24,359 bases of DNA from Gnetum montanum. Lineage: Eukaryota > Streptophyta > Gnetopsida > Gnetales > Gnetaceae. The notes under the pieces are model-generated. The model was not told the DNA's origin, made no database searches, and worked only from the letters and a program-made list of their open reading frames with translations. The stretch is from contig MNCI01005236.1 of NCBI GenBank assembly GCA_015680685.1, positions 339,746 through 364,104 of the forward strand. The letters run 5' to 3'. The translations under genes and the position numbers were made by a program. Of the stretch, positions 8,164 through 16,970 are shown in pieces. How positions within the stretch are numbered: position 1 is the stretch's first letter; the number at the start of each line of letters is the position of its first letter.

Positions 8164-8467
8164 AACAAACAACTCTTTTATAACAAAATTTTCGTCATTT
8201 GACAAGAATACTATCAACTCAAAGACTAAAACTTATGTTCACAAGTGGGTTGTAGATAATGGCAAACATTCACAATGTAAGACCAATCATTATGAACAAT
8301 ATGCGCCATCATTTTCTATTGGATCTTCCTATCCTACAAAAGTTAGTATTTTTTCAAAGCTTTCTATTGCTACTTTGAATCCTTTTGCTATTTTAGGTTC
8401 AAGTATGGATGTTGAAAGTGATGCAAATGTTGTTAGGACTGAAACCATCCTTCCTACTAAGAAATAA
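8164..8467 (+). pseudogene. Unidentified coding-like fragment
   Basis: A frame without an early ATG stays open for about 100 codons and ends at TAA (8465-8467). It reads in part KWVVDNGKHSQC and LNPFAILGSSMDVES. Its composition is more protein-like than the AT-rich surroundings. The later part loosely recalls the C-terminal part of plant LINE ORF1 or DUF4283-type proteins, but I cannot assign it. The larger 93-codon frame overlapping it at 8409-8690 is T-rich and unlikely to be real. Confidence 0.3.
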
Positions 8468-8699
8468 TTTTCCTTTTCTAATTTTTCAAAACATCAATTA
8501 TAAGGTTGTACACTTAAGTAGACATCTTGTAAAACTGGAAATCTTTTTATTTCTATGTTATTTTTTGTGTTTTCTACTTAATGTTAAGCATGCAATGTAC
8601 TTTGAGTTTCTTTACTTATTATTAATTTTATTTTTGGGGTCTGACACACCTAAACTAATTTATCCTGTAAAATTCAAACTAAATAACTAGAGGATATGA

Positions 8700-9247
8700 T
8701 TCTTTTCTTTTTCATGTCAAGCTCTAATCTTCTGTTTCACCATCAAATTTAAAATAAAATTTTTTAATGTGCTTTCTCAATTAATTAATATATTTTTAAA
8801 ACTAAAAAGATCAATAACCTTGCTACTATTGTTCTTGTGAATTTCCTTTTAAAATATACACACTACTTACATTTTTAAGTTTTACTATATTTATCATTAA
8901 TTAAGATTCATAATAAATTCTCTTATTTCCACCATTACCTAATAATTTTTTCTTGTATTATTAGTATAAAAATACTACCTAATATTCAATTTTTTATTTC
9001 TTGAAATCATCTAGTTTATCCTATCATGTAGATTTGTTTTTTCATACTCTAGTTACTATATTGTCTTTACTTTGTACATGTACACTATTTTTTCCTTCCA
9101 TAAATCAATGCCTCAATCATACATATTCGAAAAAGGATAATTGATTTTGTAAATTTTCCTAGGTATAATCTCATCTAGTGGTCAATGCTAAGTTATATAA
9201 AGATCTAATTAGACTATATATCTTGAGGTTTACCTATGTTTCACTTA
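8700..9247. other. AT-rich spacer between solo LTR and LTR-D
   Basis: This is very AT-rich sequence with many short T and A runs. No ORF, repeat ends or RNA gene is visible. It ends at ACTTA (9243-9247), directly next to the LTR-D end; ACTTA would be the target duplication on this side if the element inserted here intact. Confidence 0.5.
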
Positions 9248-10138
9248 TGATGAGCAGCGATTATACCCTACACCCAACCATACAAATCACTAGCGTTCAC
9301 TCAACGATCCAGTCGAATTCCATAGACTTTAGTTCTCTAAGTACACTAGGTTCTAGGAGGTGAAATTAACCATTGCAATTGTTGTCTTCCTAGTTCCAAT
9401 TGTGAAGTTCAAGGGTATGATTAAGTGTAACTAAGGTATATGATTTTTATCATTTTCGCTTTTATGGATTTAGTTGCCTAAGAATCAAGAATAAACAATA
9501 AAGTAATTTAATTGCTAAATTAATCTAACAACTAACTAACACTTAACTAATCCTAGCATAAGCATATGTTCCCTCTTGCCATACACATCTTGAGCATGTA
9601 TAGCACTACTAGATTACCAAACATTAAGCATTACTAGAATTACCAAGTGTTACACATATGCTCGAAGTGGTCATACTTATGTTTACTATTTAATCACTAT
9701 CAATTAATTAATTACTTAATTACTTAAAATATTAAAGGAAATTACTTAAATATTAAATGCATAAGTAAATAATTAATCTAATCCAAGTGTTGAAAGGTTT
9801 ATCAAAAAAGCTCATCTTTATTGCATCACACACTGAAGTGCTCAGGTACAATAGGGCTTGAATAAATATTTGTATACTCTTTGACTCCTACTGTGGACAC
9901 TTAGGAAAATATTCTAGCTCTAAAGTTGAAAAACTATAAGTGCTTCACTACAACTATAAAAACTTATGCCATAAATGCCGTGGGCAAGCACACTTTTATA
10001 GGTGAAATAGGATGCCCCGTCGATCAGTACATGTCAATGGGTCAAACCCTACTTTGATAAGATTATGTTGATAAGATCCCATCGACGAAGTCATGTCTAC
10101 AATGTCCCATTGACATAGCCCAACAATGCAAATCATCA
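9248..10138 (-). repeat. 3' LTR of a minus-strand element (LTR-D), 891 bp
   Basis: On the minus strand it begins TGATGATTTGC and ends GCTCATCA. In element sense it is preceded by GGGGGTA, the same polypurine end that precedes LTR-C at 16077-16083, so it is a 3' LTR with internal sequence to its right. TATA is at 9991-10000 and AATAAA at 9817-9822. Its flanks (ACTTA left, TACCC right) do not match, as expected when only one LTR is present. U3 lacks GCGATATCGC boxes and instead has four CCCRTYGA-like boxes in both orientations (10015-10115). The place of the LTR-A hairpin units is taken by AT-rich repeats (about 9705-9760). Confidence 0.85.
10015..10115 (-). promoter_or_regulatory. Alternative U3 box array in LTR-D
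   Basis: Boxes ccccgtcgat (10015), gtcaatgggt (10033), tcccatcgac (10077) and tcccattgac (10105) share the core CCCRTYGA, the second in inverted orientation. They occupy the position that the GCGATATCGC array holds in LTR-A, LTR-B and LTR-C. The U3 enhancer-like segment therefore differs between subfamilies while the TATA region and U5 remain related. Confidence 0.55.
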
Positions 10139-10145
10139 TACCCCC
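10139..10145 (-). promoter_or_regulatory. Polypurine tract of the LTR-D element
   Basis: The minus strand reads GTTGTGGGGGTA directly before the LTR start TGATG. The matching site before LTR-C reads GTCATGGGGGTA. The next 150 or so bases upstream also align between the two contexts (tacaaaatttgggaaggtatg against its counterpart near 16025-16050). This is where plus-strand DNA synthesis would be primed. Confidence 0.75.
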
Positions 10146-11404
10146 ACAACTAAATGAAAACTTATCATCGAGTTCTTTACAAAATTTGGGAAGGTATGGG
10201 ATTGCTGACTAACTAAACAAACATACAACAAAAAACTAAGTGCCCAAGTGTACAGTTTTACAATCATTACAAAATTTTGGTGTTCATGACAACAAAATTT
10301 AACACCATAACAAAACTAACAAACAAAACTCCTTAAATAACATGAAGACAATGAAGAAGTTAAAATGATCCTAGGTAGTGCAGGCTCCTGAAGTTCTAAA
10401 GGACCTTCTCCTACTTCAAGCACACACAGTGGTTAAGATAGTTATTGTGGTTATTTGGTGACAGCTGCAATTTCTGGTAGAAGATGAAAGGTGTCCAACA
10501 ATGCCTTCATCTTTTCCTTCTTACTCTAGGGACCATTCTTAGTCCATGTTGCATGACCAATGTAGGTCAAAATGGGAATATCCCATAGATAGGACATTGT
10601 AAGAAATAACTCCTTCACATTCATGAACCAAGTAGCAAACTATTTACGTTTGATGTCAAATGCTCCAAGTGCATTCTATAGCTCTTGGTAATTGGTCATC
10701 CTTTTGGCTAGGTTCTCAGTAATTGATCTTTGATTAGTGAACTTTTCCTTGAGAAATTTGAGTCCTACATTTGCAATTTCAAGCTTTTGCTTGGTCTTCT
10801 TATGGTGCTTGAACTCTACCTCATACAACAAGTACAAGTTAGCCACTTGTTTTTCAAAGTTGAACCATGGCCTTCCAATAGTCAACATTGCCAAGTTTGC
10901 ATACCAAAGATTGACAAGCTTCATGTACTCTATCATTTCCTCAATCTGCAGGTTCTTCATGTGGATTTCCACCTTGTTGTATGTGTTCATCCCATTAAAA
11001 ATAGGCTGCTAGACATCACCTCCTTATTGAAGCTATTGGAGGGCTTCATTTACTTTTTCCTTTTCCAATTAGATTTCCTTCTCATTAACTTCTTTCTGTA
11101 GACCAACTTGATCTTTATAATGATTCTTACAAATTTAAGAGCCTTGTTCTTCTAGGTGGCTATCTCTATTGCAGATTTCTAACGAAGGGCATGGAGTTTC
11201 TCCATAAAGAGGTTTCTATTTTCTACTACCAACCTCCTTAATTCATTGTTCACCCTTTCTATCTTCTCATATTGTTGATGGATAAAACCTAACATCTATT
11301 TTTTTCTCCCATCAACATTCCATAGGTGATGATTCTCTGTTGTTAGGATCTGATTCTCACGATGAGTCTAGACTAAAATAAAAGGTTCCCTCTAACTAAG
11401 GCCC
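10146..11404 (-). pseudogene. Decayed coiled-coil ORF in the 3' internal region of the LTR-D element
   Basis: On the minus strand, coding-like sequence interrupted by stops runs from about 11400 to 10380. The best open part is 10676-10990 (104 codons), rich in Lys, Glu, Leu and Asn, with heptad-like spacing in EVEFKHHKKTKQKLEIAN and LKFLKEKFTNQRSITENL. It probably forms a coiled coil. I cannot name the protein. Extra ORFs between pol and the 3' LTR are known from Tat-lineage elements; this may be one, here on the sense strand relative to LTR-D. The upstream end (11385-11404) is an exact inverted copy of the first 20 bases of the window. Non-coding 3' internal sequence fills 10146-10380. Confidence 0.5.
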
Positions 11405-11563
11405 TTCTCACTTCCCATTCTCTCCTTCATTTCATCGGAATGGTGGTGGCTCTTGGGTGAAGGCATTCTTGTTACTTCAAGTGGATGGTTTAGCCGAATG
11501 CATTAATGCAAAGTCACTGGATGTGGATTTTTTGAGGCCAGACTTGGAATAGGATCTACTAAG

Positions 11564-11761
11564 TCACATTAACCATGAAACACACAAGGGGTTGTACACC
11601 ACCTTGTTCTTGGGATTCCATTCCATTCTCTTTTCTTCATCCTTCTCTCCATTGTTCACCTCATTGTCGGTTATATCATTAGTGTATATTTTGGTTGATG
11701 CATTGTTTTCTTTTTGGTAAATTCTTGTGGCTAAGAATTTAACTCTTGTTCCAAATGACAT
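11564..11761 (-). pseudogene. Small unidentified ORF upstream of the coiled-coil region
   Basis: This 65-codon frame begins MSFGTRVKFLATRIYQKEN and carries an acidic and Lys-rich middle (NNGEKDEEKRMEWNPKN). It lies in the same orientation as the coiled-coil fragment and could be an earlier part of the same decayed protein, since coding-like sequence continues past its stop. I do not recognise a domain, and it may be a chance ORF. Confidence 0.25.
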
Positions 11762-11872
11762 TCCCAGAGCCTACAAACTCTTCAAATGTGGGTTTCTCAG
11801 GGCATGAGCCTAATTTGGGGAGGACCCACTAACATTCCTATTTGGTGCACCAGTTAAATTCTTTCCCCTAAC

Positions 11873-13544
11873 TGTTGGTGACCGTTTGGGACGCGACCGT
11901 CAATGAGTGTCCTCGAATAGGATTTAGGTGCCTGCTGGTCTCTAGCAACACCAAGGCCTAGATACCTCCAAATAAACTTAGTACTTAATGTGAGTATGTG
12001 TGTGCACTGTTGTGGCATGTGGTTGTGAAAAAATGAAACGATTGCATTGTGTGTAAACTACAAATGACTTATCTTAAAGAGGTTCAGCCAACTTTGCCAA
12101 GTACTATGAGTTGTTGAGAGTTCCTATTTTGTTCAACTACCTAGTCTACATAGTCCTTATAATACCTACTTGTAACAAATAAAATTTTGCAAAAACATTT
12201 GAGCACAACTCTGCAAATTGACTCCTAATTTTCCCCAGAGAAAGAGATAGTTCCACAAGAAAACTAGAAATAGAGCAAGATTCGATGAAAATAGATAGAA
12301 AAGAAAGCAGATTTGTGTGGACCTCAAATATTTAAACAAGGTAAAATGACACGAGTAAACACTTCACAATAAAGCTATTCCAAATTCAATATTTATGAAT
12401 TGTTCAAACTTCCAAGGCTCAAATAAGCAATTTCTTCAAGACAATTCTACTATGCTACCAACAATTGCTGTGTAAACTACCACGTACGACACTCCATTTT
12501 GGCTAGATAATAGATGTCAATGATTGCATTCAACGGAACCTTCGAAAGACTTGACAATTTCTGATTGAAATATCATGGAAATTCACTTTAAAGATAAAAA
12601 GAAGCTATTTTAGTCCCATCAAAATACCAAATATTTTCTGAACCCTCTTGACTACTGAATTATTCAACGGCATGACTACAAGCAAAGGCTCTCTTACAAC
12701 AATCCCAATAGCAGTTCCTATACGTTGCACAATAACAAAATTTACTACTAAAATGCTCTTAAGGCTTTTAAACACAAGCGCGCTTCTATGGAAAAATTTT
12801 AATAGAAATTTCTATCAAGCAATAAGAACAGTAAGAGCAATCTAAAAATCCCAAAATTACTTGTCAAGGATGATACTATCTAAACCACTAGCTAAACAAT
12901 TTAAACAAAATAAAAAATAAAAAAACATAACTCACAGGACCATGACAAAGAGGCTGAAATCTTTTATTTAGCAAGCCATCTTACAAGCAATCATTCACAA
13001 TTTCTTCTTTACAATGCTCTTCTCCCAAGACTCAAAGTGTCTCCAAGTGAGAGCCCAAGTGCTAGCTAGTAGAAAATCAGATCCTTGATGATGATGATCC
13101 CAATATCTTCTCAAAAGTGTGATGTATGAGACTCCTCCTCCTTGACCGCTAAAGCCTTTTTATAGGGTTCAAAGGTAGTTAGGTAGGTTACATATTCAAA
13201 AATATCTTACCTAACTTCTCTCCCAAGTAACTTGGCCAACCAATTAGGAGGTTACTTACCCAACAAGTTAGGTAAGTTACAAAAAATCTTGGATGGTTGT
13301 AACCACCATAGAGATAAAAAGGCTATAATTGACAAGTGTCTTCATGATAATCCAAATTAAAGTTAGTTACAAATATCATAGTTGTAACTATCATAGGAAG
13401 TTACAACTTCCATAGGAATAAAAGAGATAATAACCAAATGTCCTTGACTTTACATGAATATCTTAAAAGTTTCCTTTCTTAGTGAATAATAAGATAGCAA
13501 TAAAAATTGGCGCTTAAGTAGGTAACCATCCATCATTTACAACA
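11873..13544 (-). repeat. Candidate LTR of a second family (LTR-E), 1672 bp
   Basis: On the minus strand it starts TGTTGTAAATG and ends CACCAACA, giving inverted ends TGTTG/CAACA. TATAAAAAGG at 13155-13164 and AATAAA at 12963-12968 have LTR-like spacing. The sequence just before the start in this sense (AAAGTGGGTGC) is purine-rich, as a 3' polypurine tract would be. No PBS follows the left end and no duplication was found (CTAAC against GCACC), so if real it is a 3' LTR whose body lies to the right and is disrupted. A cluster of GTTAC/GTAAC motifs fills the U3-like part. A decayed host promoter is the alternative. Confidence 0.45.
13178..13410. repeat. Cluster of GTTAC/GTAAC motifs in candidate U3
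   Basis: At least eight GTTAC or GTAAC pentamers occur in both orientations within about 230 bp (for example aggttacat, aagtaactt, ggttactta, taagttaca, ttgtaacca, tagttacaa, ttgtaacta, aagttacaa). They lie upstream, in minus sense, of the TATAAAAAGG box. Clustering next to a TATA box suggests enhancer-like repeats. Confidence 0.5.
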
Positions 13545-13708
13545 GCACCCACTTTAGCAGAATAGTTCCCTTTAATTGGATACAGACGTTTGTGAGAGCG
13601 CAACCAAGTGCCAAATGTTTCTAACAAACAAAAATTTCAATGTTTCGGTGTCAAATCTGCGTGCAACTAAACCAGTCCAGCAGTAGCAATATCGGAAGTT
13701 GAAAATTC

Positions 13709-14167
13709 ATGCCAATTCAGCAAGAATTTTCCTTTAAAATTTCAGAAAACATCCTACAAATACCTCGCCACTCTGATATTCCAAACACCCTGGATGCTTT
13801 CTATGCAGCTGCTATCAAAATTCTTGTTGTTATCACTATTCTCTTCTGCAAACTCTTTCCGAGATCCATCTTCAATACTGCAGAGGTATTTATCACCGAA
13901 ATCAATTCTGAAATTGACAAATTCCTATGTATGGATTCTGAAGTCTCTGAATCTGGTGTTTTGGATCTGTCTTTCATGATTTTTTTTTATCACCAAGATT
14001 ATAAAGCATCGTTTATCAATCATGGAAGTAACTTGTTTGTGCCTTTTATTTGTTTTCAAAACAATGGCAAAGCATATGACGCGATCGTTGACTTGATGAG
14101 GGTTTTCTTTGGTGTAGGTTTTGACGACTTCGGCTTCAGCTCCTTCTCAACAAGCACATCCTCATGA
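13709..14167 (+). CDS. Hypothetical ORF, 152 codons, uncertain
   Basis: This open frame begins MPIQQEFSFKISEN. It has a hydrophobic stretch near residues 34-50 (IKILVVITILFCKLF) that could span a membrane and a Ser/Thr-rich C-terminus. No family is recognised. The opposite strand is also open in part: a frame from about 14237 to 14068 includes FVDAQPHEDVLVEKELKPKS, which looks at least as protein-like. Only one strand, if either, can be the true coding strand. Surrounding sequence is transposon debris, so a captured or decayed gene piece is likely. Confidence 0.2.
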   Translation: MPIQQEFSFKISENILQIPRHSDIPNTLDAFYAAAIKILVVITILFCKLFPRSIFNTAEVFITEINSEIDKFLCMDSEVSESGVLDLSFMIFFYHQDYKASFINHGSNLFVPFICFQNNGKAYDAIVDLMRVFFGVGFDDFGFSSFSTSTSS

Positions 14168-14474
14168 GGCTGCGCGTCAACAAACAAATCAATCCTAACC
14201 CTAGCAGAAATGGCTGGCCACAGTGCCTCATTCTACAAAATTTTTGGGCTTTTGTCTCCGGCGCTGCTCATAACATTTTTCCAGCCACCACACTAATCTT
14301 GAACATTTTTCCGATCGCGACGCCGGCGCAGGAAGAGGGTCATGCCATCGATCGAGAATTTCAGGCGCTGCTGGTCTGTCTGGAAAAATGCTGGCATTAT
14401 GCAAATCTCTTGTCAAAACCCTTAGGGCACCGTAGTGCAGATCTGGATCAAACACAGCGATTCAACACATGAAC

Positions 14475-14659
14475 ATCATTTTTGCTTCTGATTCATAGTA
14501 AATCCTTGTTTCTATCATCTTCGGTGGCCTACAATGGCTTTGTCGCCAACAACTTGTTGCCATTTAGGAAGAAAAATTGGGGAAATGGAGTTTGCGCAGC
14601 AAGTGTTCGACAGAATGTCTGAAGTAAATGATTTGAATTTGTATAATATCCTAGTCTAG
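14475..14659 (+). pseudogene. PPR-like protein fragment (decayed)
   Basis: Plus-strand translation gives NGFVANNLL (14533-14559) and, after a one-frame shift, EMEFAQQVFDRMSEVND (from 14582), ending at TAG 14657-14659. The order N-x-L-(about 14 residues)-A-x-x-VFD-x-M is characteristic of plant PLS-type pentatricopeptide repeat proteins, which bind organellar RNA. Only about one repeat remains, with a frameshift and a stop. It may be a gene piece picked up by a transposon or the relic of a PPR retrocopy. No other repeat is visible nearby. Confidence 0.5.
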
Positions 14660-14839
14660 AATTTGATATGGGATTTTTTCCCGCAGTAGTTGAAATTATT
14701 AATAAAATTCAACATTAAGAAAAATAAAACTCAACAAGAAGCTTCGGCTTCAGAACAGGTTTCCTACACTTAAGACGGTGCCATGTAGCCCTTTGTTTTT
14801 GCCAAAGATGACTCCATCTTTTCAACCGTAATTATTGCG

Positions 14840-15322
14840 GCAAAATATGATCCATGAAGTAAGAAGATATTAATCTCATTGAGTACCAATTGCAGTTGTT
14901 CTAAATGTTCCTATCAGTTGATATCATTTACAAATGTTGTGATAAGTCTTCCTCAATATGGCCTCAACACGTTGTATATCAACCTCATGAAATTTTCAGG
15001 GGCATTTCATAGACCAAACAATATAACTCTCAATTCCAAGGCATCATTTGGTTTCTACAAGTTGCCTTACATTCATTACCTTCCCATACCTTATGGAGGT
15101 TAACTAAACCCACTTCTTGACTTGTACATCAATACATGTTGGTAGATCCAGTGAATACTTCTTTGGAACTAAAATAGCTGGTAGAGGATTGTCATGAACT
15201 CTGAACAATTGATCATTTGTCTTAAACAAAACTGTATTTGCAAGTGAATCAATTAGAGAAAGACCTTTCAAACTACCAACCCAAAACCTCTGAAAAGTCT
15301 TCATCCAATAAAATATTGGCAA
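14840..15322 (-). pseudogene. pol: Ty3/gypsy reverse transcriptase remnant
   Basis: On the minus strand the frame at 15322-15104 contains NPLPAILVPKK and CIDVQ, matching the RT motif before the first catalytic region. Further on come FGL-stop-NAPENFMRL (about 15025) and FVNDIN, a damaged version of the FVDDI catalytic motif. About 40 residues separate the CIDVQ-like and FGL motifs, fewer than in intact RT, so there is an internal deletion. Motif wording differs from the right-hand pol remnant (SFLDGYSGYN type) and is closer to chromovirus-type RTs. It may belong to the element of candidate LTR-E, which has the same orientation. Confidence 0.6.
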
Positions 15323-15424
15323 TGTTATTTATATGATTAGCTTCACAACCTCACAAAGCCTGCTCCATTAAATGGCCAAAATGTGTCAACACTAACATTT
15401 TTGCACTCCATTTTATTTTGTTCA

Positions 15425-15950
15425 TTTCCATCTTGATATCCTTTTCATCGATTTCATAGTTATCTCTTTTTCTCCATCTTTCTTGTTCCTTTTCTTTCTC
15501 CATTCTATCGCTACCGGAGGTTCGCTCTTAGTCACGGGCATCCAGACCCAAATTTTTTCGATTTTCTCCTAACCCCTACACCTTCGGTAGTCACGACTAT
15601 GATATCTCCAAATCCATATCAGCCATACCACAACTCAGCCAATGGACTTTTCACCAAAGTAAGGTATCAACTGCATTGAAATTCATTTACCCTTGCTAAT
15701 ATAAGACTGTGTTGTATGTGTAGATGGAAATCATGCAACAACGAATTGGATCTAGCAAGAACACTTGGAATGGAATGGTGTTGAAGCAACTATGCAAGGA
15801 GCAAAATCAACAGTGCGCTTATGGATGGACAATGAAAGGCACAATCTGGGCATTGGCAGTAGCAAACTTCTTTCTCTCTCTCTTTCTCAGCTGCCAAATG
15901 AGGCCTAATGTCAAATGTATAAAGTGTTCACTCTTGTTGTCGTGAACACT
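15425..15950 (+). other. Unidentified coding-like segment with a possible intron
   Basis: A pyrimidine-rich stretch (15425-15510) is followed by GC-richer sequence that looks exonic on the plus strand. A possible donor lies near 15660 (AAAGTAAGGT) and a polypyrimidine-poor acceptor TGTATGTGTAG at 15712-15722. Downstream, one frame reads LEWNGVEATMQGAKSTVRLW and continues DNERHNLGIGSSKL, which has gene-like character but which I cannot name. A CT microsatellite follows at about 15868-15888. A captured host-gene fragment is the likeliest explanation, with low certainty. Confidence 0.25.
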
Positions 15951-16076
15951 AGTTTTTTCCTGTCTTGTAATGATGATCCGTTCACATGTAATCCCATTAG
16001 TTCCATTTTGAGTCAATAATCTCATACCTTCCCAATATTTTGTAAGGAACTTGAGGATGAGTTTTTATTCAGTCAT
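15905..16076 (+). other. 3' internal end of an element upstream of LTR-C
   Basis: Read on the minus strand, this aligns with 10146-10310 upstream of LTR-D, including acaaaat(a)ttgggaaggtatg, atcattacaa and gtgttcacgacaacaa-type segments. In both places it directly precedes the polypurine tract in element sense. The alignment stops near 15900, where other sequence begins, so the body of this element is truncated or was cut by an insertion. Confidence 0.75.
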
Positions 16077-16083
16077 GGGGGTA
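16075..16083 (+). promoter_or_regulatory. Polypurine tract before LTR-C
   Basis: ATGGGGGTA directly precedes the LTR start TGATG. The same GGGGGTA-TGATG junction is found, on the minus strand, at LTR-D. Its presence marks LTR-C as the 3' LTR of the sequence to its left. Confidence 0.75.
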
Positions 16084-16092
16084 TGATGGGAC

Positions 16093-16198
16093 GCGATATC
16101 GCATGGGCCACAATATCGCATACATGATGTCACATCCACTGCGATATCGCGTACGCGATATTGCATCTTCCCCCGCGATATCGCATACGTGATATCGC
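16093..16198 (+). promoter_or_regulatory. Phased GCGATATCGC palindrome array in U3 of LTR-C
   Basis: Box starts are 16093, 16110, 16124, 16141, 16155, 16175 and 16189, with spacings of 17, 14, 17, 14, 20 and 14 bp. Exact copies are at 16093, 16141 and 16175; the others show mostly CG-to-TG/CA changes. Read from the LTR start, LTR-A gives 17, 17, 14, 20, 14, which is the same series lacking one 14-bp step. The boxes at 16141 and 16155 with GTAC between them form a nearly perfect 24-bp palindrome. Confidence 0.85.
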
Positions 16199-16214
16199 GG
16201 TCCATCATAAAATC

Positions 16215-16223
16215 TATAAATAA
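16215..16223 (+). promoter_or_regulatory. TATA box of LTR-C
   Basis: TATAAATAA lies in the context aatctataaataagaggc, which matches the minus strand of LTR-A around 5254-5262. It sits about 17 bp downstream of the last U3 palindrome. Confidence 0.72.
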
Positions 16224-16391
16224 GAGGCAGCTCTCCCTTGTTTCTCATTCTAGGCCTAGACCGTAGCAAAAATCTGGTAGCTTTACCTCTCCAGAGATAG
16301 AATAATTTCCATGTGCCTGCAATAGGAGCTCCAAAGTGAACGGATCTTTATTCAAGCAAATATTGTACCTGAACATAAGTTTGTGTACGGA

Positions 16392-16397
16392 AATAAA
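16392..16397 (+). terminator. Poly(A) signal of LTR-C
   Basis: AATAAA lies in the context gtgtacggaaataaaaac, matching the LTR-A signal context (gtgtacggcaataaagac on its own sense strand). It defines the approximate end of R. Confidence 0.6.
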
Positions 16398-16952
16398 AAC
16401 AAACTTCTTGGATAAACCTTGTAGTGCATGGACTAAGCTAAATAGGCTAAATAGGATTTTACTTATTTTTATTTATTTTTTATCATTTAAATGCTTTATT
16501 AGTCATTAAAACTCTCTCAACCCTTCTCTCCTAGTTAAGTGCATTCAGTACGACTGCTTCGAGCACGTGTGTTACACTTGGTGATCCCAACAATGACTAG
16601 CGTTTGATAACCAAGGTTACATCGGTTCAAGGTGTGAATGGTAAGTGGGAACGGATGCTAATGCTAGGTTAATTAAGGTTTATTTAGTTAGTTAAAATTA
16701 GTTAATTAGTCTCTTCATCCTTCACCTCGCCAGCATAGGAGATAAAACAAAAAAGACATAAAAATCATATACCTCAGACTTACTTAACCATACAACCATG
16801 ACAAATACAAGTAAGTCTAGGAAGACAATGAATGATTAACCTTAAGTGTTCCATAAGATATGTAGGCACTTAGTTTGTGGAGTTCGACCAGATCACGTGT
16901 GCTATGCTCGTATTCTTATGGTTGAGTGTAGGGGTACCTCACCACTCATCAT

Positions 16953-16970
16953 TGGCACCATTACCCAGGA
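16953..16970 (+). promoter_or_regulatory. Decayed tRNA-Asp primer binding site
   Basis: TGGCACCATTACCCAGGA lies one base after the LTR end, exactly as in the left element. It has five differences from the perfect site, four of them G-to-A, two of those at CpG positions. Priming by tRNA-Asp would be impaired. The site shows that LTR-C also serves as the 5' LTR for the gag to its right. Confidence 0.85.

Larger units (their letters stand above)
16084..16951 (+). repeat. LTR-C, shared LTR with polypurine tract on the left and PBS on the right, 868 bp
   Basis: It begins TGATGGGACGCG and ends CTCATCA. U3 holds seven GCGATATCGC-type boxes (16093-16198), TATA at 16215-16223 and AATAAA at 16392-16397. 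The U5 blocks gcttcgagcac, gggaacggatgct and gtaggggtacctc match LTR-A. It lacks the LTR-A hairpin units; only one cagtacgactgcttcgagc segment is present. It has internal sequence on both sides: a polypurine tract and 3' end at left, a decayed PBS, leader and gag at right. Many CpG sites have become TG or CA compared with LTR-A. Confidence 0.88.

Noticed and set aside
8409-8690. 93-codon plus-strand ORF
   Set aside because: It is a hydrophobic product of T-rich sequence in a different frame from the more protein-like fragment it overlaps.
7218-10138. LTR-B and LTR-D as the two ends of one element
   Set aside because: They are in opposite orientation, LTR-B has its own perfect duplication and LTR-D has a polypurine tract on its other side.
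9248-10138. LTR-D as a second solo LTR
   Set aside because: The flanks ACTTA and TACCC differ, and the right flank is polypurine tract and internal sequence shared with the LTR-C context.
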